Part shown: piece by piece, positions 35,769-46,221 of the stretch
Layout of the letters: each line of letters begins with the position of its first letter
How positions within the stretch are numbered: the stretch's first letter is position 1
Origin: Glutamicibacter uratoxydans
Lineage (GTDB): Bacteria > Actinomycetota > Actinomycetes > Actinomycetales > Micrococcaceae
Length of the DNA: 64,000 bases
Assembly (NCBI RefSeq): GCF_006539925.1
Contig: NZ_BJNY01000005.1
Location: 161,536 to 225,535, forward strand
Direction: 5' to 3'
Position numbers and translations under genes: made by a program
Notes under the pieces: generated by a model
Database searches by the model: none
Told to the model about the DNA's origin: nothing
Seen by the model: the letters and a program-made list of their open reading frames with translations, nothing else

Positions 35769-36890
35769 ATGAGCACAGAAATCACCATTCCGGTAAACCT
35801 CCTGCCAGCCGACGGCCGCTTTGGCGCCGGCCCTTCCAAGGTTCGCGCAGAGCAAGTTCAGGCAATCGCGGATGCAGGATCCAAGCTCTTGGGCACCTCC
35901 CACCGACAGGCTCCGGTGAAGAACCTGGTGGCCTCGGTCCAAGACGGACTGAAGGAAATGTTCAACGCGCCGGAAGGCTACGAGGTGTTGCTGGGTGTGG
36001 GCGGTTCTACCGCATTCTGGGACGCCGCAGCATTCGGCCTGGTCCGCAACAAGGCCCAGCACCTTTCCTTTGGTGAATTCGGTTCCAAGTTTGCCAAGGC
36101 CACGGACAAGGCCCCGTTCTTGGCTGCCTCATCCATCATTGTCGGAGAGCCTGGCACCGTGCCGGTGCCGGTCGCCGAGGCTGACGTGGATCTCTATGCA
36201 TGGCCTCACAACGAAACCTCGACCGGTGCCGCGGCTCCGGTCAAGCGCGTCGAGGGCGCCAACGAAGACGCCTTGGTAGTCATTGATGCCACCAGCGCAG
36301 CCGGCGGGCTGGATGTGGATCTTGCCGAAACCGATGTCTACTACTTCGCACCACAGAAGAACTTTGCCTCCGACGGAGGCCTGTGGCTGGCATTCGTGTC
36401 CCCCGCCGCTATCGCACGCATCGAAGAAATCGCAGCCAGCGATCGTTGGATCCCTGACTTCTTGAATCTGAAGACTGCCCTTGATAACTCACTGAAGAAT
36501 CAGACCTACAACACCCCGTCACTGACCACCTTGGTATCTCTGGACAACCAGATCAAGTGGATCAATGCCAACGGTGGACTGAAGTGGGCAGCTTCGCGCA
36601 CCGCTGAATCTGCCGGCAAGATCCGCGCATGGGCCGAGGCCTCATCGGTGGCCTCTTGCTATGTTGCCAATCCAGAGCACCGCTCAAATGTCATTTCCAC
36701 CGTTGACTTCGACGATTCAGTCGATGCCGCGGCCATTGCCAAGGCCCTGCGTGCCAATGGCGTGGTGGATGTGGAGCCGTACCGCAAACTGGGCCGCAAC
36801 CAGCTGCGCATCGCGACCTTCGTCGCCATCGATCCGCAGGACGTCCAGTCCCTGCTGGACTGCATCGATTTCGTGATCGAACAGCTCTAA
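35769..36890 (+). CDS. serC: Phosphoserine aminotransferase
   Basis: The 373-residue protein is of the actinobacterial SerC type, starting EITIPVNLLPADGRFGAGPS after a short leader. The PLP lysine lies in YFAPQKNFASDGGLWL. It makes 3-phosphoserine from 3-phosphohydroxypyruvate and glutamate in serine synthesis. GAGGAGCACG lies before the ATG. It stands divergent from ideR and ends at a very strong terminator. Confidence 0.95.
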   Translation: MSTEITIPVNLLPADGRFGAGPSKVRAEQVQAIADAGSKLLGTSHRQAPVKNLVASVQDGLKEMFNAPEGYEVLLGVGGSTAFWDAAAFGLVRNKAQHLSFGEFGSKFAKATDKAPFLAASSIIVGEPGTVPVPVAEADVDLYAWPHNETSTGAAAPVKRVEGANEDALVVIDATSAAGGLDVDLAETDVYYFAPQKNFASDGGLWLAFVSPAAIARIEEIAASDRWIPDFLNLKTALDNSLKNQTYNTPSLTTLVSLDNQIKWINANGGLKWAASRTAESAGKIRAWAEASSVASCYVANPEHRSNVISTVDFDDSVDAAAIAKALRANGVVDVEPYRKLGRNQLRIATFVAIDPQDVQSLLDCIDFVIEQL

Positions 36891-36907
36891 GCCGACGGCC
36901 GCAGAAA

Positions 36908-36956
36908 TTAAACAGTCAGGGCCTCCGGATTCTTTCCGGAGGCCCTGACTGTTTAA
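36908..36956. terminator. Strong bidirectional terminator
   Basis: Arms of 21 bases at 36908-36928 and 36936-36956 are perfectly complementary (core CAGGGCCTCCGG) with a 7-base loop, ending in TTTAA on either strand. It lies between convergent serC and the DUF3027 gene. Confidence 0.9.
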
Positions 36957-36972
36957 TACTGTGCCGCAATGT

Positions 36973-37602
36973 TTAGCTGTCTTTGCGAGCCCTGTTGCGC
37001 TGCGCTGCCCTGCGTCGCGCAGCGGTGCGCTGCGCGGTACGCCGGCGGCGCACCTGGCGGCGAGCCGGCGACTTGGGAGCCTGGACTTGTTCCTCTTCCT
37101 GGGCATCGGCCAGCTCTGGCTCGTTTCCAGCCTCGGCTTCTTCCTCATCCGACACCGCCTCGGCTTCTGCAGCCTGTTCATTGGCTGAAGTGTCCGATGG
37201 CTGCTCGGCTGGTGCTTCGCCGCCTTCTGCCTGCGGTTGCGCACCTTCTTCTTGGGCAGCCTCAGCGGCCGCGGCGGCCTCGATCTCTTCCTTGGCAAGG
37301 CGTTCAGCCCATGGCACCCAGGCTGGAGCCAAAAGCGAGCCTTCCCCGGCAACGATTCCGACTTCACAAACCGTTAAATCTTTAGTCTTGGCCCGTGGAA
37401 CCCGTGCGAGAGTCGAGAACCAGGTCCAACCCTGGTACCCCTTCTTATGGGAGACAAATCTATGGGTGACAAGTCGCTCACCTTCGGCCGTCGCTCCGAG
37501 GTACTCGCCGATCTCAGCCTCGGTAGCAATCTGCGTCAAGGACTGCCGCGCAGCATCAACTGCATCAGCGAGGATGGTGTCCAACTTAGGTTTACGGGCC
37601 AT
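36973..37602 (-). CDS. DUF3027-domain protein
   Basis: The 209-residue protein has the DUF3027 core in its first 110 residues (FVSHKKGYQGWTWFSTLARV, then APAWVPWAERL), an acidic Glu/Ala-rich middle and a strongly basic Arg-rich tail. The family is confined to actinobacteria and has no known function. It lies three bases past the cold-shock protein gene, so the two are co-transcribed. The basic tail could bind nucleic acid. Confidence 0.85.
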   Translation of the reverse strand: MARKPKLDTILADAVDAARQSLTQIATEAEIGEYLGATAEGERLVTHRFVSHKKGYQGWTWFSTLARVPRAKTKDLTVCEVGIVAGEGSLLAPAWVPWAERLAKEEIEAAAAAEAAQEEGAQPQAEGGEAPAEQPSDTSANEQAAEAEAVSDEEEAEAGNEPELADAQEEEQVQAPKSPARRQVRRRRTAQRTAARRRAAQRNRARKDS

Positions 37603-37605
37603 TAT

Positions 37606-37989
37606 TTATGCGTCCAGATCGTCGGCTACCGCGCGCAGCACGGTAGCAACTTTTTTGCCGTATGCCTGTTCAGGATATCGCCCGTTGCGCAAGGTATTGG
37701 AAACGCTGTCCAGCAATTTGATCAGGTCTTCAATTACAACTGCTTCTGCTTCAGGCTTCTTGCGCTTGGCGCGCGCTACCGACGGAGCGGATTCCAGCAG
37801 GCGCAGGCTCAGTGCCTGGGGGCCGCGGCGTCCTTCAGCGACGCCGAATTCCAGCCGCGTGCCTGGGCGCAGATCGTGGACTCCATCAGGCAGCGCTGCT
37901 GCGTTGACGTAAATCTCTTTGCCGTCTTCTGCGGTGATGAAGCCAAATCCCTTGGACTTCTCGTACCACTTAACCTTGCCGGTAGGCAT
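37606..37989 (-). CDS. Cold-shock-domain protein with C-terminal extension
   Basis: The 127-residue protein has a CSD at residues 1-65 with the RNP1-like KSKGFGFIT. Unlike 67-residue Csp proteins it carries a 60-residue helical tail (DLIKLLDSVSNTLRNGRYPE). This extended form next to DUF3027 is a recurrent actinobacterial pair. It should bind single-stranded RNA or DNA. Confidence 0.9.
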   Translation of the reverse strand: MPTGKVKWYEKSKGFGFITAEDGKEIYVNAAALPDGVHDLRPGTRLEFGVAEGRRGPQALSLRLLESAPSVARAKRKKPEAEAVVIEDLIKLLDSVSNTLRNGRYPEQAYGKKVATVLRAVADDLDA

Positions 37990-38207
37990 GTCCTTATACC
38001 TCGTTCATTCTCGTACTTAGCAACATGGCCGAGGCCTGCTCAGCGCCATGCATTCTCGTGTGTTCGCTTCCGCGGAGCCGTCGGCCGGTTTTCGCATGCT
38101 TTGCCCGGGTGCTCAACGTATGGAGACGAATCAAGTCGTTTACCTTTGATTATGTCATTCATTAGGACCCAAAATCACCTTTAGCCTTCACAGGCCCCTG
38201 CACGCTC

Positions 38208-38459
38208 GTGTCACAGCAGCGGCCGGTAAAGTTGGTATCCGTGAGCGCTTCATCTTTAACTCTGAGCATTGTTTCCCGCGTTGCGATCGTGATTGCGGTC
38301 CTTTCGGCACTGTCCCTGGTAGCCACGCTGGTGCTCTACTTCCAGCAGATCGCCATTCCTCGCGCCGTCATGGCACTTGGCGTCTGGGGACTTCCTGTGG
38401 CCTTCCTTCTGGCCGCAGTGGTTGTTATCGGCAATATCATCAAGCGCCGCAACACCTAA
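38208..38459 (+). CDS. Small membrane protein
   Basis: The 83-residue protein has two membrane helices (about 24-45 and 55-77) and a basic end (KRRNT). The GTG at 38208 is listed, but a GTG at 38241 (MSASSLTLSIVSRV) is equally likely; neither has a strong ribosome-binding site. It lies just before the two-component regulator gene. No function is assigned. Confidence 0.6.
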   Translation: MSQQRPVKLVSVSASSLTLSIVSRVAIVIAVLSALSLVATLVLYFQQIAIPRAVMALGVWGLPVAFLLAAVVVIGNIIKRRNT

Positions 38460-38517
38460 GCTAGCGCCCCAGCATACGTACAGGCGACTCCCAGACTTCT
38501 TGTGCACACTAGGGTTC

Positions 38518-39225
38518 ATGAGTGCTAAAACCCCAGAAGCAAAACTTCTAGTCGTCGACGACGAGCCGAATATCCGCGAGCTGCTTTCCACATCGCTGCG
38601 CTTTGCAGGATTCGAAGTAGTCTCCGCCGCCAACGGCCGTGATGCATTGGCTGCGGTTGAAGCAGAAGAGCCCGACCTGGCAGTCCTAGACGTCATGCTT
38701 CCAGACATGGACGGCTTCACCATCACCCGCAAGCTGCGTGCCGCCGGACGCCACTTCCCAGTGCTCTTCTTGACCGCCCGAGACGACACCACAGACAAGG
38801 TCACCGGGCTGACCGTGGGCGGCGACGAATACGTCACCAAGCCGTTCAGCCTCGACGAGGTAGTAGCCCGCATCCGTGCGGTGCTGCGCCGCACCTCCTC
38901 GGGTGAAGAGGAAAACGCGACCATCGTCGTTGCAGACCTGGAGCTGGATGACGACGCCCACGAGGTCCGCCGCGCCGGAGAAATCATCGACCTCTCCCCC
39001 ACCGAGTTCAAGCTCCTGCGCTACCTGATGATGAACCCGAACCGGGTGCTGTCCAAGTCGCAGATCCTCGACCACGTGTGGGAGTACGACTTCAACGGCG
39101 ATGCGTCCATCGTCGAGTCCTACATTTCCTACCTGCGCCGCAAGGTCGACCGTCCCGAATGGCCTGCACTGATCCAGACCAAGCGCGGCGTGGGCTACCT
39201 GATGCGCACCCCTGACCGCCGCTAA
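38518..39225 (+). CDS. OmpR/PhoB-family response regulator
   Basis: The 235-residue protein has a receiver domain with phosphoacceptor D58 in LAVLDVMLPDMDG and the switch Lys in YVTKPFSLDE, then a winged-helix output domain (LLRYLMMNPNRVLSKSQILD, then VESYISYLRRKVD). Its kinase partner follows 39 bases later. It resembles TcrA/MprA/TrcR-like actinobacterial regulators, but the signal and targets are unknown. Confidence 0.93.
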   Translation: MSAKTPEAKLLVVDDEPNIRELLSTSLRFAGFEVVSAANGRDALAAVEAEEPDLAVLDVMLPDMDGFTITRKLRAAGRHFPVLFLTARDDTTDKVTGLTVGGDEYVTKPFSLDEVVARIRAVLRRTSSGEEENATIVVADLELDDDAHEVRRAGEIIDLSPTEFKLLRYLMMNPNRVLSKSQILDHVWEYDFNGDASIVESYISYLRRKVDRPEWPALIQTKRGVGYLMRTPDRR

Positions 39226-39264
39226 CCACCTTCGAACTCTGCATAGGGGCTCTAAAGTCGTTTC

Positions 39265-40824
39265 ATGAAGTCGATTCGTTCTCTTTGGCGACGCACTACG
39301 CTGCGCACAAAATTGGTGGCAGTGATGTTTGTGTTGATGATTGTGGCAATCATCGCCACCGCAGCCGGCTCAGCCCACACGCTGCGCATCTCCATGACCA
39401 ATCAAATCGATGCGCAGCTGAAGAGCGCCGGCCCCACCATGGGGCTGGGCCTGTCCAAGGCCTATCTCTACTCGCTGGACAACGACGACGACTCCAACGG
39501 GCTCCAGGACTTCGACCCGACGCTTCTTGGGCTGAACAGCTCCTATGCAGACATTCGCGACCAGGACGGCAAGATCGTCTACATCATGCCGCGCTCCCGT
39601 GTTTCGCTGGGCTCCGCCTCGGACTCCCCGCTGCTGAACATTGAAAACATCAACCTACTGCTGGAAACGCCCAAGCAGCCGGTGACGCTTCCCGGGCTCA
39701 CCTCCAATTCCGCCGGGTGGCGGACCATGGTCATGCCGTTGAAGAGCAGCAATCTCAACCTGTTCCTGGCCATCCCCTTGAACACGGTGAACAACACAGC
39801 ACAGCAGGCCGCCGTACTGGTTCTCTCCACAGGCCTGCTCGCAGCGCTTGTCATGTCCATGATCGCCTATGCCCTGACCACCCGGTCGCTCAAGCCCCTG
39901 CTCAAGGTTGAGCGTACTGCCTCAATGATCGCCGCCGGCGACCTGTCCCAACGCGTAAGCGACTACCCGGAAGAGACAGAAGTCGGCCGATTGTCGCGCT
40001 CTCTGAATTCGATGCTGGCGCAGATCGAGAAAGCCTTCATCGACCGCGAAGTCTCCGAACAGAAGATGCGGCGCTTCATCCAAGATGCATCGCACGAGCT
40101 GCGCACCCCGCTGGTGACGATCCAGGGATACTCCGAGTTCTACCGCCACGGCGGCCTGGCCAATCCGGAAGCGCTGGACTCCGCCATGGGGCGCATCGAA
40201 TCTGAATCAAAGCGCATGGCGCAGCTGGTCGAAGACCTGTTGATGCTCGCACGCCTCGACGAGCAGCGCCCGCTGGAGAAGCAGACCGTTGATCTGCTGG
40301 TTCTGGGTCAGGATGCGGTGGAGGACACCAAGGTCAGGGCTCCGGACCGCGAGGTCAAGCTCGTCGGCCTCTTCTCCAGCCAGCCAAGTCCTGCCAGCAC
40401 CGTAGGCGATGATGCGCGCATCCGCCAGGTCATCGCGAACCTGCTGACCAACGCGCTGCGATATACCCCTGAGGGAACCCCCATTGAAATTGCGGTGGGC
40501 GTCCGTTCACTCGTTGCCGGGGCCATTGACGCCGTGCTGGAGGTCAGGGACCATGGGCACGGAATCCCCCAGGACGAGGCCAAGCGCATCTTCGAGCGCT
40601 TCTACCGCGCCGACAGCTCGCGCCAGCGGGAAACCGGTGGCTCCGGTCTGGGCCTTGCCATTGTCGCAGCCATTGTCCAGCAGCATGGCGGATCGGTTGC
40701 GCTGTCGCAGACCGAAGGTGGAGGCGCGACCATGTCGATTTCCCTGCCCTACGTCCCGGTGCCCGAGCCCCGCGATGCCGATGACGACGATTTCGATTCC
40801 GAACCGCCGCAGCTGAACTCCTGA
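39265..40824 (+). CDS. HAMP-domain sensor histidine kinase
   Basis: The 519-residue kinase has a membrane helix near 17-37, an extracellular sensor, a second helix near 185-210, a HAMP domain, DHp with H277 in DASHELRTPLVTIQGY, and a HATPase domain with NLLTNALRYTPEGTP and GSGLGLAIV. It is the partner of the upstream response regulator. The acidic C-terminal tail is unremarkable. Confidence 0.94.
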   Translation: MKSIRSLWRRTTLRTKLVAVMFVLMIVAIIATAAGSAHTLRISMTNQIDAQLKSAGPTMGLGLSKAYLYSLDNDDDSNGLQDFDPTLLGLNSSYADIRDQDGKIVYIMPRSRVSLGSASDSPLLNIENINLLLETPKQPVTLPGLTSNSAGWRTMVMPLKSSNLNLFLAIPLNTVNNTAQQAAVLVLSTGLLAALVMSMIAYALTTRSLKPLLKVERTASMIAAGDLSQRVSDYPEETEVGRLSRSLNSMLAQIEKAFIDREVSEQKMRRFIQDASHELRTPLVTIQGYSEFYRHGGLANPEALDSAMGRIESESKRMAQLVEDLLMLARLDEQRPLEKQTVDLLVLGQDAVEDTKVRAPDREVKLVGLFSSQPSPASTVGDDARIRQVIANLLTNALRYTPEGTPIEIAVGVRSLVAGAIDAVLEVRDHGHGIPQDEAKRIFERFYRADSSRQRETGGSGLGLAIVAAIVQQHGGSVALSQTEGGGATMSISLPYVPVPEPRDADDDDFDSEPPQLNS

Positions 40825-40919
40825 ACAAGTTCTCCACAAACGGCGGCGGCGCCAGACACATCAGCGGCATCCATTCTTACCTTTAGAACATCAACCCCGA
40901 TGAAAGGTCAGAAGAAGCC

Positions 40920-41210
40920 ATGAGCACCTTCTCAACAAACACCGCCGAAATGCAGGCAAAGTCCCAAGCTGTCATGAACACCATCGACCGGCTGCGTTCA
41001 GAAGTTTCCACCATGCAGACCAACCTCGATCAGCTGCAGAGCACTTGGCAGGGCTCCGCCGCCGCCTCGTTCCAGTCGATCGTGGCCGAATGGCGCTCAA
41101 CCCACCTGCGTATTGAAGAAGCCCTGGGAAACATCGCCACAGCCTTGCACCATGCTTCGGCTCAATACGAGGAAGTCGAACAGGTCAACACGTCGCTGTT
41201 CCGATACTAG
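40920..41210 (+). CDS. WXG100-family protein (EsxA-like)
   Basis: The 96-residue helical-hairpin protein has the W43-x-G45 turn in STWQGSAAAS, the expected length and two amphipathic helices. Such proteins leave the cell through a type VII secretion system. No Ecc/Ess component is encoded in this window, so it is an orphan here, as often in Micrococcaceae. GAAAGGTCAGAAG lies upstream. It follows the two-component genes after about 95 bases. Confidence 0.88.
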   Translation: MSTFSTNTAEMQAKSQAVMNTIDRLRSEVSTMQTNLDQLQSTWQGSAAASFQSIVAEWRSTHLRIEEALGNIATALHHASAQYEEVEQVNTSLFRY

Positions 41211-41246
41211 CCGCCAGCTTCTGGTGCAGTGCCGCGGACAAAGCAA

Positions 41247-41290
41247 ATGGCCGCCGCATCTCCGAAATTCTTCAGGGATGCAGCGGCCAT
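41247..41290. terminator. Bidirectional terminator hairpin
   Basis: ATGGCCGCCGCAT at 41247-41259 pairs with ATGCAGCGGCCAT at 41278-41290 (one mismatch). It lies between the convergent WXG100 and surface-protein genes. Confidence 0.6.
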
Positions 41291-41301
41291 TGGCCTAAGA
41301 A

Positions 41302-42345
41302 CTACTTGGTGGCGTTCTTGCGGCGCTGTGCCACGACAAATGCGCCGGAGAGCGCCAGCAGAGCTCCGAGGCCGCCCACTGCCAGCGAATCGAAGCCGGT
41401 GTCGGCCAGCTCATCCTCGTTGGAGGCCTGGGGCTTGGCTTCGTCCTTCTTCTCTGCCACTGGCTTCTTGTCCACGTTGCCTGCAGGTTGGATCTCAGCT
41501 TCCTTTTCTTTCACAGGCTTCTTGGTTTCTACCGGCTTCTCAGACTCGGTAGGCTTCTGCTCGGTGCCATCAGTGCCGGTCTCTTCATCGGTGTCTTCAC
41601 CGAAGTAGAACCTGGCGAAGGCATCCAGCCATTCATCGTCGAAGTTCTCTTCCAGCAGCCCCAGCAGCTCTTCATACTCGGCGTCGCTAACGTTGTCCAG
41701 CAGGAACGCGATGTACTCGAACTGCACCTGACGGCCTTCATCGGTGGCGAAGAATTCTTCCCACTGGGTGTCGTCCCACTGTTCGCTGCCTTCTGGCAGG
41801 CGGTCGGCGATGTCTTCCCAGAAGGCAGTTTCGTCAAGATCCTGCTCGCTGACTTCTTCATCCTCAAGGGCGTCGATCGGTGAATCGGTGGCAGGCTTGG
41901 GCTCCGCCGGAGTCTCTTCCTGCACATCAGTCGCGTCATCGACTACTGCCGGTTCATCAGCAAGTTCAGTTTCATCGGCTGCGTCAACGGCGTCGCTGGC
42001 GGCAGCGTCCTGTCCGGCCTCATCCTCAGCAGCCGGAGCTTCTTCGGTGGCCACCTCGTCCTGAGCCGGTTCAACGCCAGGCTCTTCCGTGGCATCCTGC
42101 TCGGCAGGAGCGGCTGGCTCTGCAACGGTTTCACCGGCGGCTGGAGCAGTATCTACGGGTGCTGCATCGAGCACTGGTTGAGCAGCGTTTTCAACGACAG
42201 CGGTACCGGCAGAAGTTTCTGCAACGCCGCTGGTCACTGACTGGTCGACAGTTTCAGTTTCTGCGGCTTGTGCGGGAGCTGCGGCGAGCAGCATTCCCGA
42301 GATCACTGCTGCCGAGAGCAGAGAAGTGCTGGCCTTAGGCGACAT
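41302..42345 (-). CDS. Acidic cell-wall-anchored surface protein (LAXTG type)
   Basis: The 347-residue protein has a signal peptide (LLSAAVISGMLLAAAPAQA), a long Ala/Glu/Asp/Val-rich low-complexity region (about residues 30-170), a folded-looking acidic part near 175-250, a Lys/Glu-rich linker and a sorting signal: LADTG, hydrophobic stretch, then RRKNATK. LAXTG is the recognition motif of class E sortases. The ATG at 42345 has AAAGGA before it. The adhesive or structural role is unknown. Confidence 0.85.
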   Translation of the reverse strand: MSPKASTSLLSAAVISGMLLAAAPAQAAETETVDQSVTSGVAETSAGTAVVENAAQPVLDAAPVDTAPAAGETVAEPAAPAEQDATEEPGVEPAQDEVATEEAPAAEDEAGQDAAASDAVDAADETELADEPAVVDDATDVQEETPAEPKPATDSPIDALEDEEVSEQDLDETAFWEDIADRLPEGSEQWDDTQWEEFFATDEGRQVQFEYIAFLLDNVSDAEYEELLGLLEENFDDEWLDAFARFYFGEDTDEETGTDGTEQKPTESEKPVETKKPVKEKEAEIQPAGNVDKKPVAEKKDEAKPQASNEDELADTGFDSLAVGGLGALLALSGAFVVAQRRKNATK

Positions 42346-42589
42346 AGTTTTCCTTTTCCCCAAAAAGAAGGTGCACAACCTCGTAGTTTTTCCGAGTTCA
42401 ATAAACTCAGATTCCTCGTTTGCCATGCGAAAAGCGATAAATGATTAACGATCAATCTATCCGAAGAAAATCATTCCGCAAAGTTTTATTTTTGCCCTAA
42501 GCACTGTTACATCAAGTTCCACTATTGTCTCCAAATGTTTGCCGAAATATGAGGTTGTGGACTGCCTAGAAACACGTACGCTTGTCCTT

Positions 42590-43480
42590 ATGGGAATTTT
42601 GATTGATCCGCCGTTGTGGCCCGCGCACGGCACTTTTTTCTCCCACTTGGTTTCCGATACCTCGTTGGCAGAGCTGCATGACTTTGCTGCGGTGCAGGGC
42701 CTTCCCCAGCGGGCCTTCGACCGGGACCACTACGATGTGCCTCGAGAACGCTATGCCCAGCTGGTGGCCGATGGTGCGCTGGAAGTGACCGCCAATGAGC
42801 TGGTCAAGGCCCTGATCTCTTCGGGATTGCGAGTTCCTGCAAAATATCGACCGGAAAAACTCAACGTCATCCTGGCGCGCCGATGGGCGAGGACCATGCC
42901 GCCCGAGCCGGCCCTGGGACGGCAGCTGCTATCCCTGTGGTCTCAAGAGCACCGGCATTACCACGACCGGGTACATCTGCTTTCAACTCTCGAAGCCATT
43001 GATTGGCTTTCCAAGGGGCTGGTGAACGGCCAAGAACTGATGCTACTGCAGCTAGCAGCCTGGTTCCACGATGCAGTTTATGAGGCGACCGCCGAGGATG
43101 AGGCGAAGTCTGCGATCCTTGCGCGGGAGCGGTTAAACGGGATTCTCTCCGAAGAAGCTGTTGCCAAGGTCAGCCAGCTGATCCTGCTCACAGCCGGGCA
43201 CAACCCTCAGGAATCAGACAAGCTGGGCCGCATCTTCTGCGATGCAGATCTTGAGGTCCTGGCCCGTCCGGCGCCTGCCTACCAGCGCTATGCCGATGCT
43301 ATCTACTGCGAGTACGCGCACTACGCAAAAACCGATTTGGCCAAGGGAAGAATCCGCATCCTCGGCTCGCTGCTGGATAAGCCGGCGATCTACAGCACGG
43401 AGCGCGGCGCCGAGCGCTGGGAGGCTGCCGCCCGAGCCAATCTCAGTGCCGAAATTGACCTGCTGAAAACCTGGCTCTAA
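42590..43480 (+). CDS. DUF4031 plus HD-domain phosphohydrolase fusion
   Basis: The protein has 296 residues from ATG 42590. Residues 1-90 are DUF4031 (GILIDPPLWPAHGTFFSHLV; DRDHYDVPRERY). The rest is an HD-type domain with HRHYHDRVHLLSTL and AAWFHDAVYEATAEDEAKSA. The HD half resembles predicted metal-dependent phosphohydrolases. An upstream TTG at 42539 is less likely. Separate DUF4031 proteins are small, so the fusion hints that the two act on one substrate. Confidence 0.85.
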   Translation: MGILIDPPLWPAHGTFFSHLVSDTSLAELHDFAAVQGLPQRAFDRDHYDVPRERYAQLVADGALEVTANELVKALISSGLRVPAKYRPEKLNVILARRWARTMPPEPALGRQLLSLWSQEHRHYHDRVHLLSTLEAIDWLSKGLVNGQELMLLQLAAWFHDAVYEATAEDEAKSAILARERLNGILSEEAVAKVSQLILLTAGHNPQESDKLGRIFCDADLEVLARPAPAYQRYADAIYCEYAHYAKTDLAKGRIRILGSLLDKPAIYSTERGAERWEAAARANLSAEIDLLKTWL

Positions 43481-43501
43481 ACGTCTCTCGGCATTAAACG
43501 C

Positions 43502-43534
43502 CCGAAGGCCCGTTCCATGGGAACGGGCCTTCGG
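43502..43534. terminator. Bidirectional terminator between the HD gene and groEL
   Basis: CCGAAGGCCCGTTCC pairs exactly with GGAACGGGCCTTCGG around a 3-base loop (ATG). On the minus strand it is followed by GCGTTTAAT. Confidence 0.8.
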
Positions 43535-43571
43535 TGTAGCTGATCGACATGGTGCCGAGCGAGCGGGAAGC

Positions 43572-45212
<1,641 letters not shown>

Positions 45213-45405
45213 TTAAGGTCCTTTCGGGGACGATTTTGCGAAAATGCAACCGACAGACAGCGCCCGCGACGGACGAGTGCCCCGGTGCGGCATCGGGCCG
45301 ACCACCGTTTCAGCTCTCGCTATCTGAGGTATTCTTCACGCTCCGTACGCTGCGGGTGCCAGCGGTCCGGAATCTGCCCAGAAGATGAGCAAAAGCCGAC
45401 CGGCG

Positions 45406-45432
45406 TTAGCAGTCGCAGCGCATGAGTGCTAA
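45406..45432 (-). promoter_or_regulatory. CIRCE operator, upstream copy
   Basis: On the minus strand TTAGCACTC, nine bases, then GACTGCTAA. It differs from the consensus TTAGCACTC-N9-GAGTGCTAA by one base in the right arm. It is the HrcA heat-shock repressor site for groEL. Confidence 0.9.
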
Positions 45433-45440
45433 TACAAATA

Positions 45441-45467
45441 TTGGCACTCTCGCCCTGCGAGTGCAAG
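45441..45467 (-). promoter_or_regulatory. CIRCE operator, second copy
   Basis: On the minus strand CTTGCACTC, nine bases, then GAGTGCCAA. The inner GCACTC/GAGTGC arms are perfect; the outer bases deviate. It lies 8 bases from the other copy. Confidence 0.82.
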
Positions 45468-45505
45468 CCGGTCGGCTCACAGCGAAGAGTTCTCCCAGAC
45501 TGGGG

Positions 45506-46174
45506 CTACTGCCCGCTCAACACATTGTCCGAGCCCATCACCACGGTGACGCGGTTCGGAATGTTCGAGGTCTGGTACACCTTGTCCACGCCCAGGGTCA
45601 GCGCGATCTTCTCTGCGGTGGCCCGGTAGGCCTCGGTGGTGTAGTAGATGTCAGTGGTCTGCGAGGACTTGGTCCAGTCTCCCGTGACGATGTTCGTGAA
45701 GCCCGCTTCTGCCAGCGCCGCCTGTCCCTGGGATGCTGCGCCCAAAGTGGTCGAGCCGTTGTAGACGCCGACCAGCTGGCCAAAGAGGACATCCGCGTCA
45801 TCTACGCTCATGCTCGGCGAAGGGCTCTCGGTCTCACTTGGGCTTTCGGATTCGGTAGGATCGGCGCTTTGGGTTTCTCCGGCGGCATCGGTCTGCTGCG
45901 CATCCTGAGTTTGCTGCGACTCCTGAGTCTGCTGTGCACTTTGGGTAGAGCTTGGAGTGCTTCCGGAAACCAGCGGTGCTCCGCCTGCCGGGCCGAAGAA
46001 ATAGGCAAGGGCACCTACGATGATGACGGCGACGGCCGCCACCACTACCCAACGCAGTTTGCCGCCCGGGGCCTTGGAGGCAGCAGACTGCGCCCAACCG
46101 TGGGCATGGTGCGAGCCCACACGGGTATTAAACTCCGGTACGCGATCGAATTCGTCACGTGGGTAGTTGGTCAT
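45506..46174 (-). CDS. LytR C-terminal-domain membrane protein
   Basis: The 222-residue protein has a cytoplasmic N-terminus, a membrane helix at about 42-62 (WVVVAAVAVIIVGALAYFFG), a long Ser/Thr/Gln/Glu low-complexity linker, and a C-terminal LytR_C domain (GVYNGSTTLGAASQGQAALA, then PNRVTVVMGSDNVL). AAGGA precedes the ATG at 46174. This family is envelope-associated in actinobacteria. It is followed downstream by groEL and preceded by the DUF3263 gene. Confidence 0.87.
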   Translation of the reverse strand: MTNYPRDEFDRVPEFNTRVGSHHAHGWAQSAASKAPGGKLRWVVVAAVAVIIVGALAYFFGPAGGAPLVSGSTPSSTQSAQQTQESQQTQDAQQTDAAGETQSADPTESESPSETESPSPSMSVDDADVLFGQLVGVYNGSTTLGAASQGQAALAEAGFTNIVTGDWTKSSQTTDIYYTTEAYRATAEKIALTLGVDKVYQTSNIPNRVTVVMGSDNVLSGQ

Positions 46175-46221
46175 TCTTGTCCTTGCTCGAGGTCTGACTG
46201 GCCGCGGCTGGCTTCCGGGAT

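Noticed and set aside
40920..41210. WXG100 gene as part of a type VII secretion locus
   Set aside because: No EccC, EccD, EccB or MycP-like genes lie in the window.
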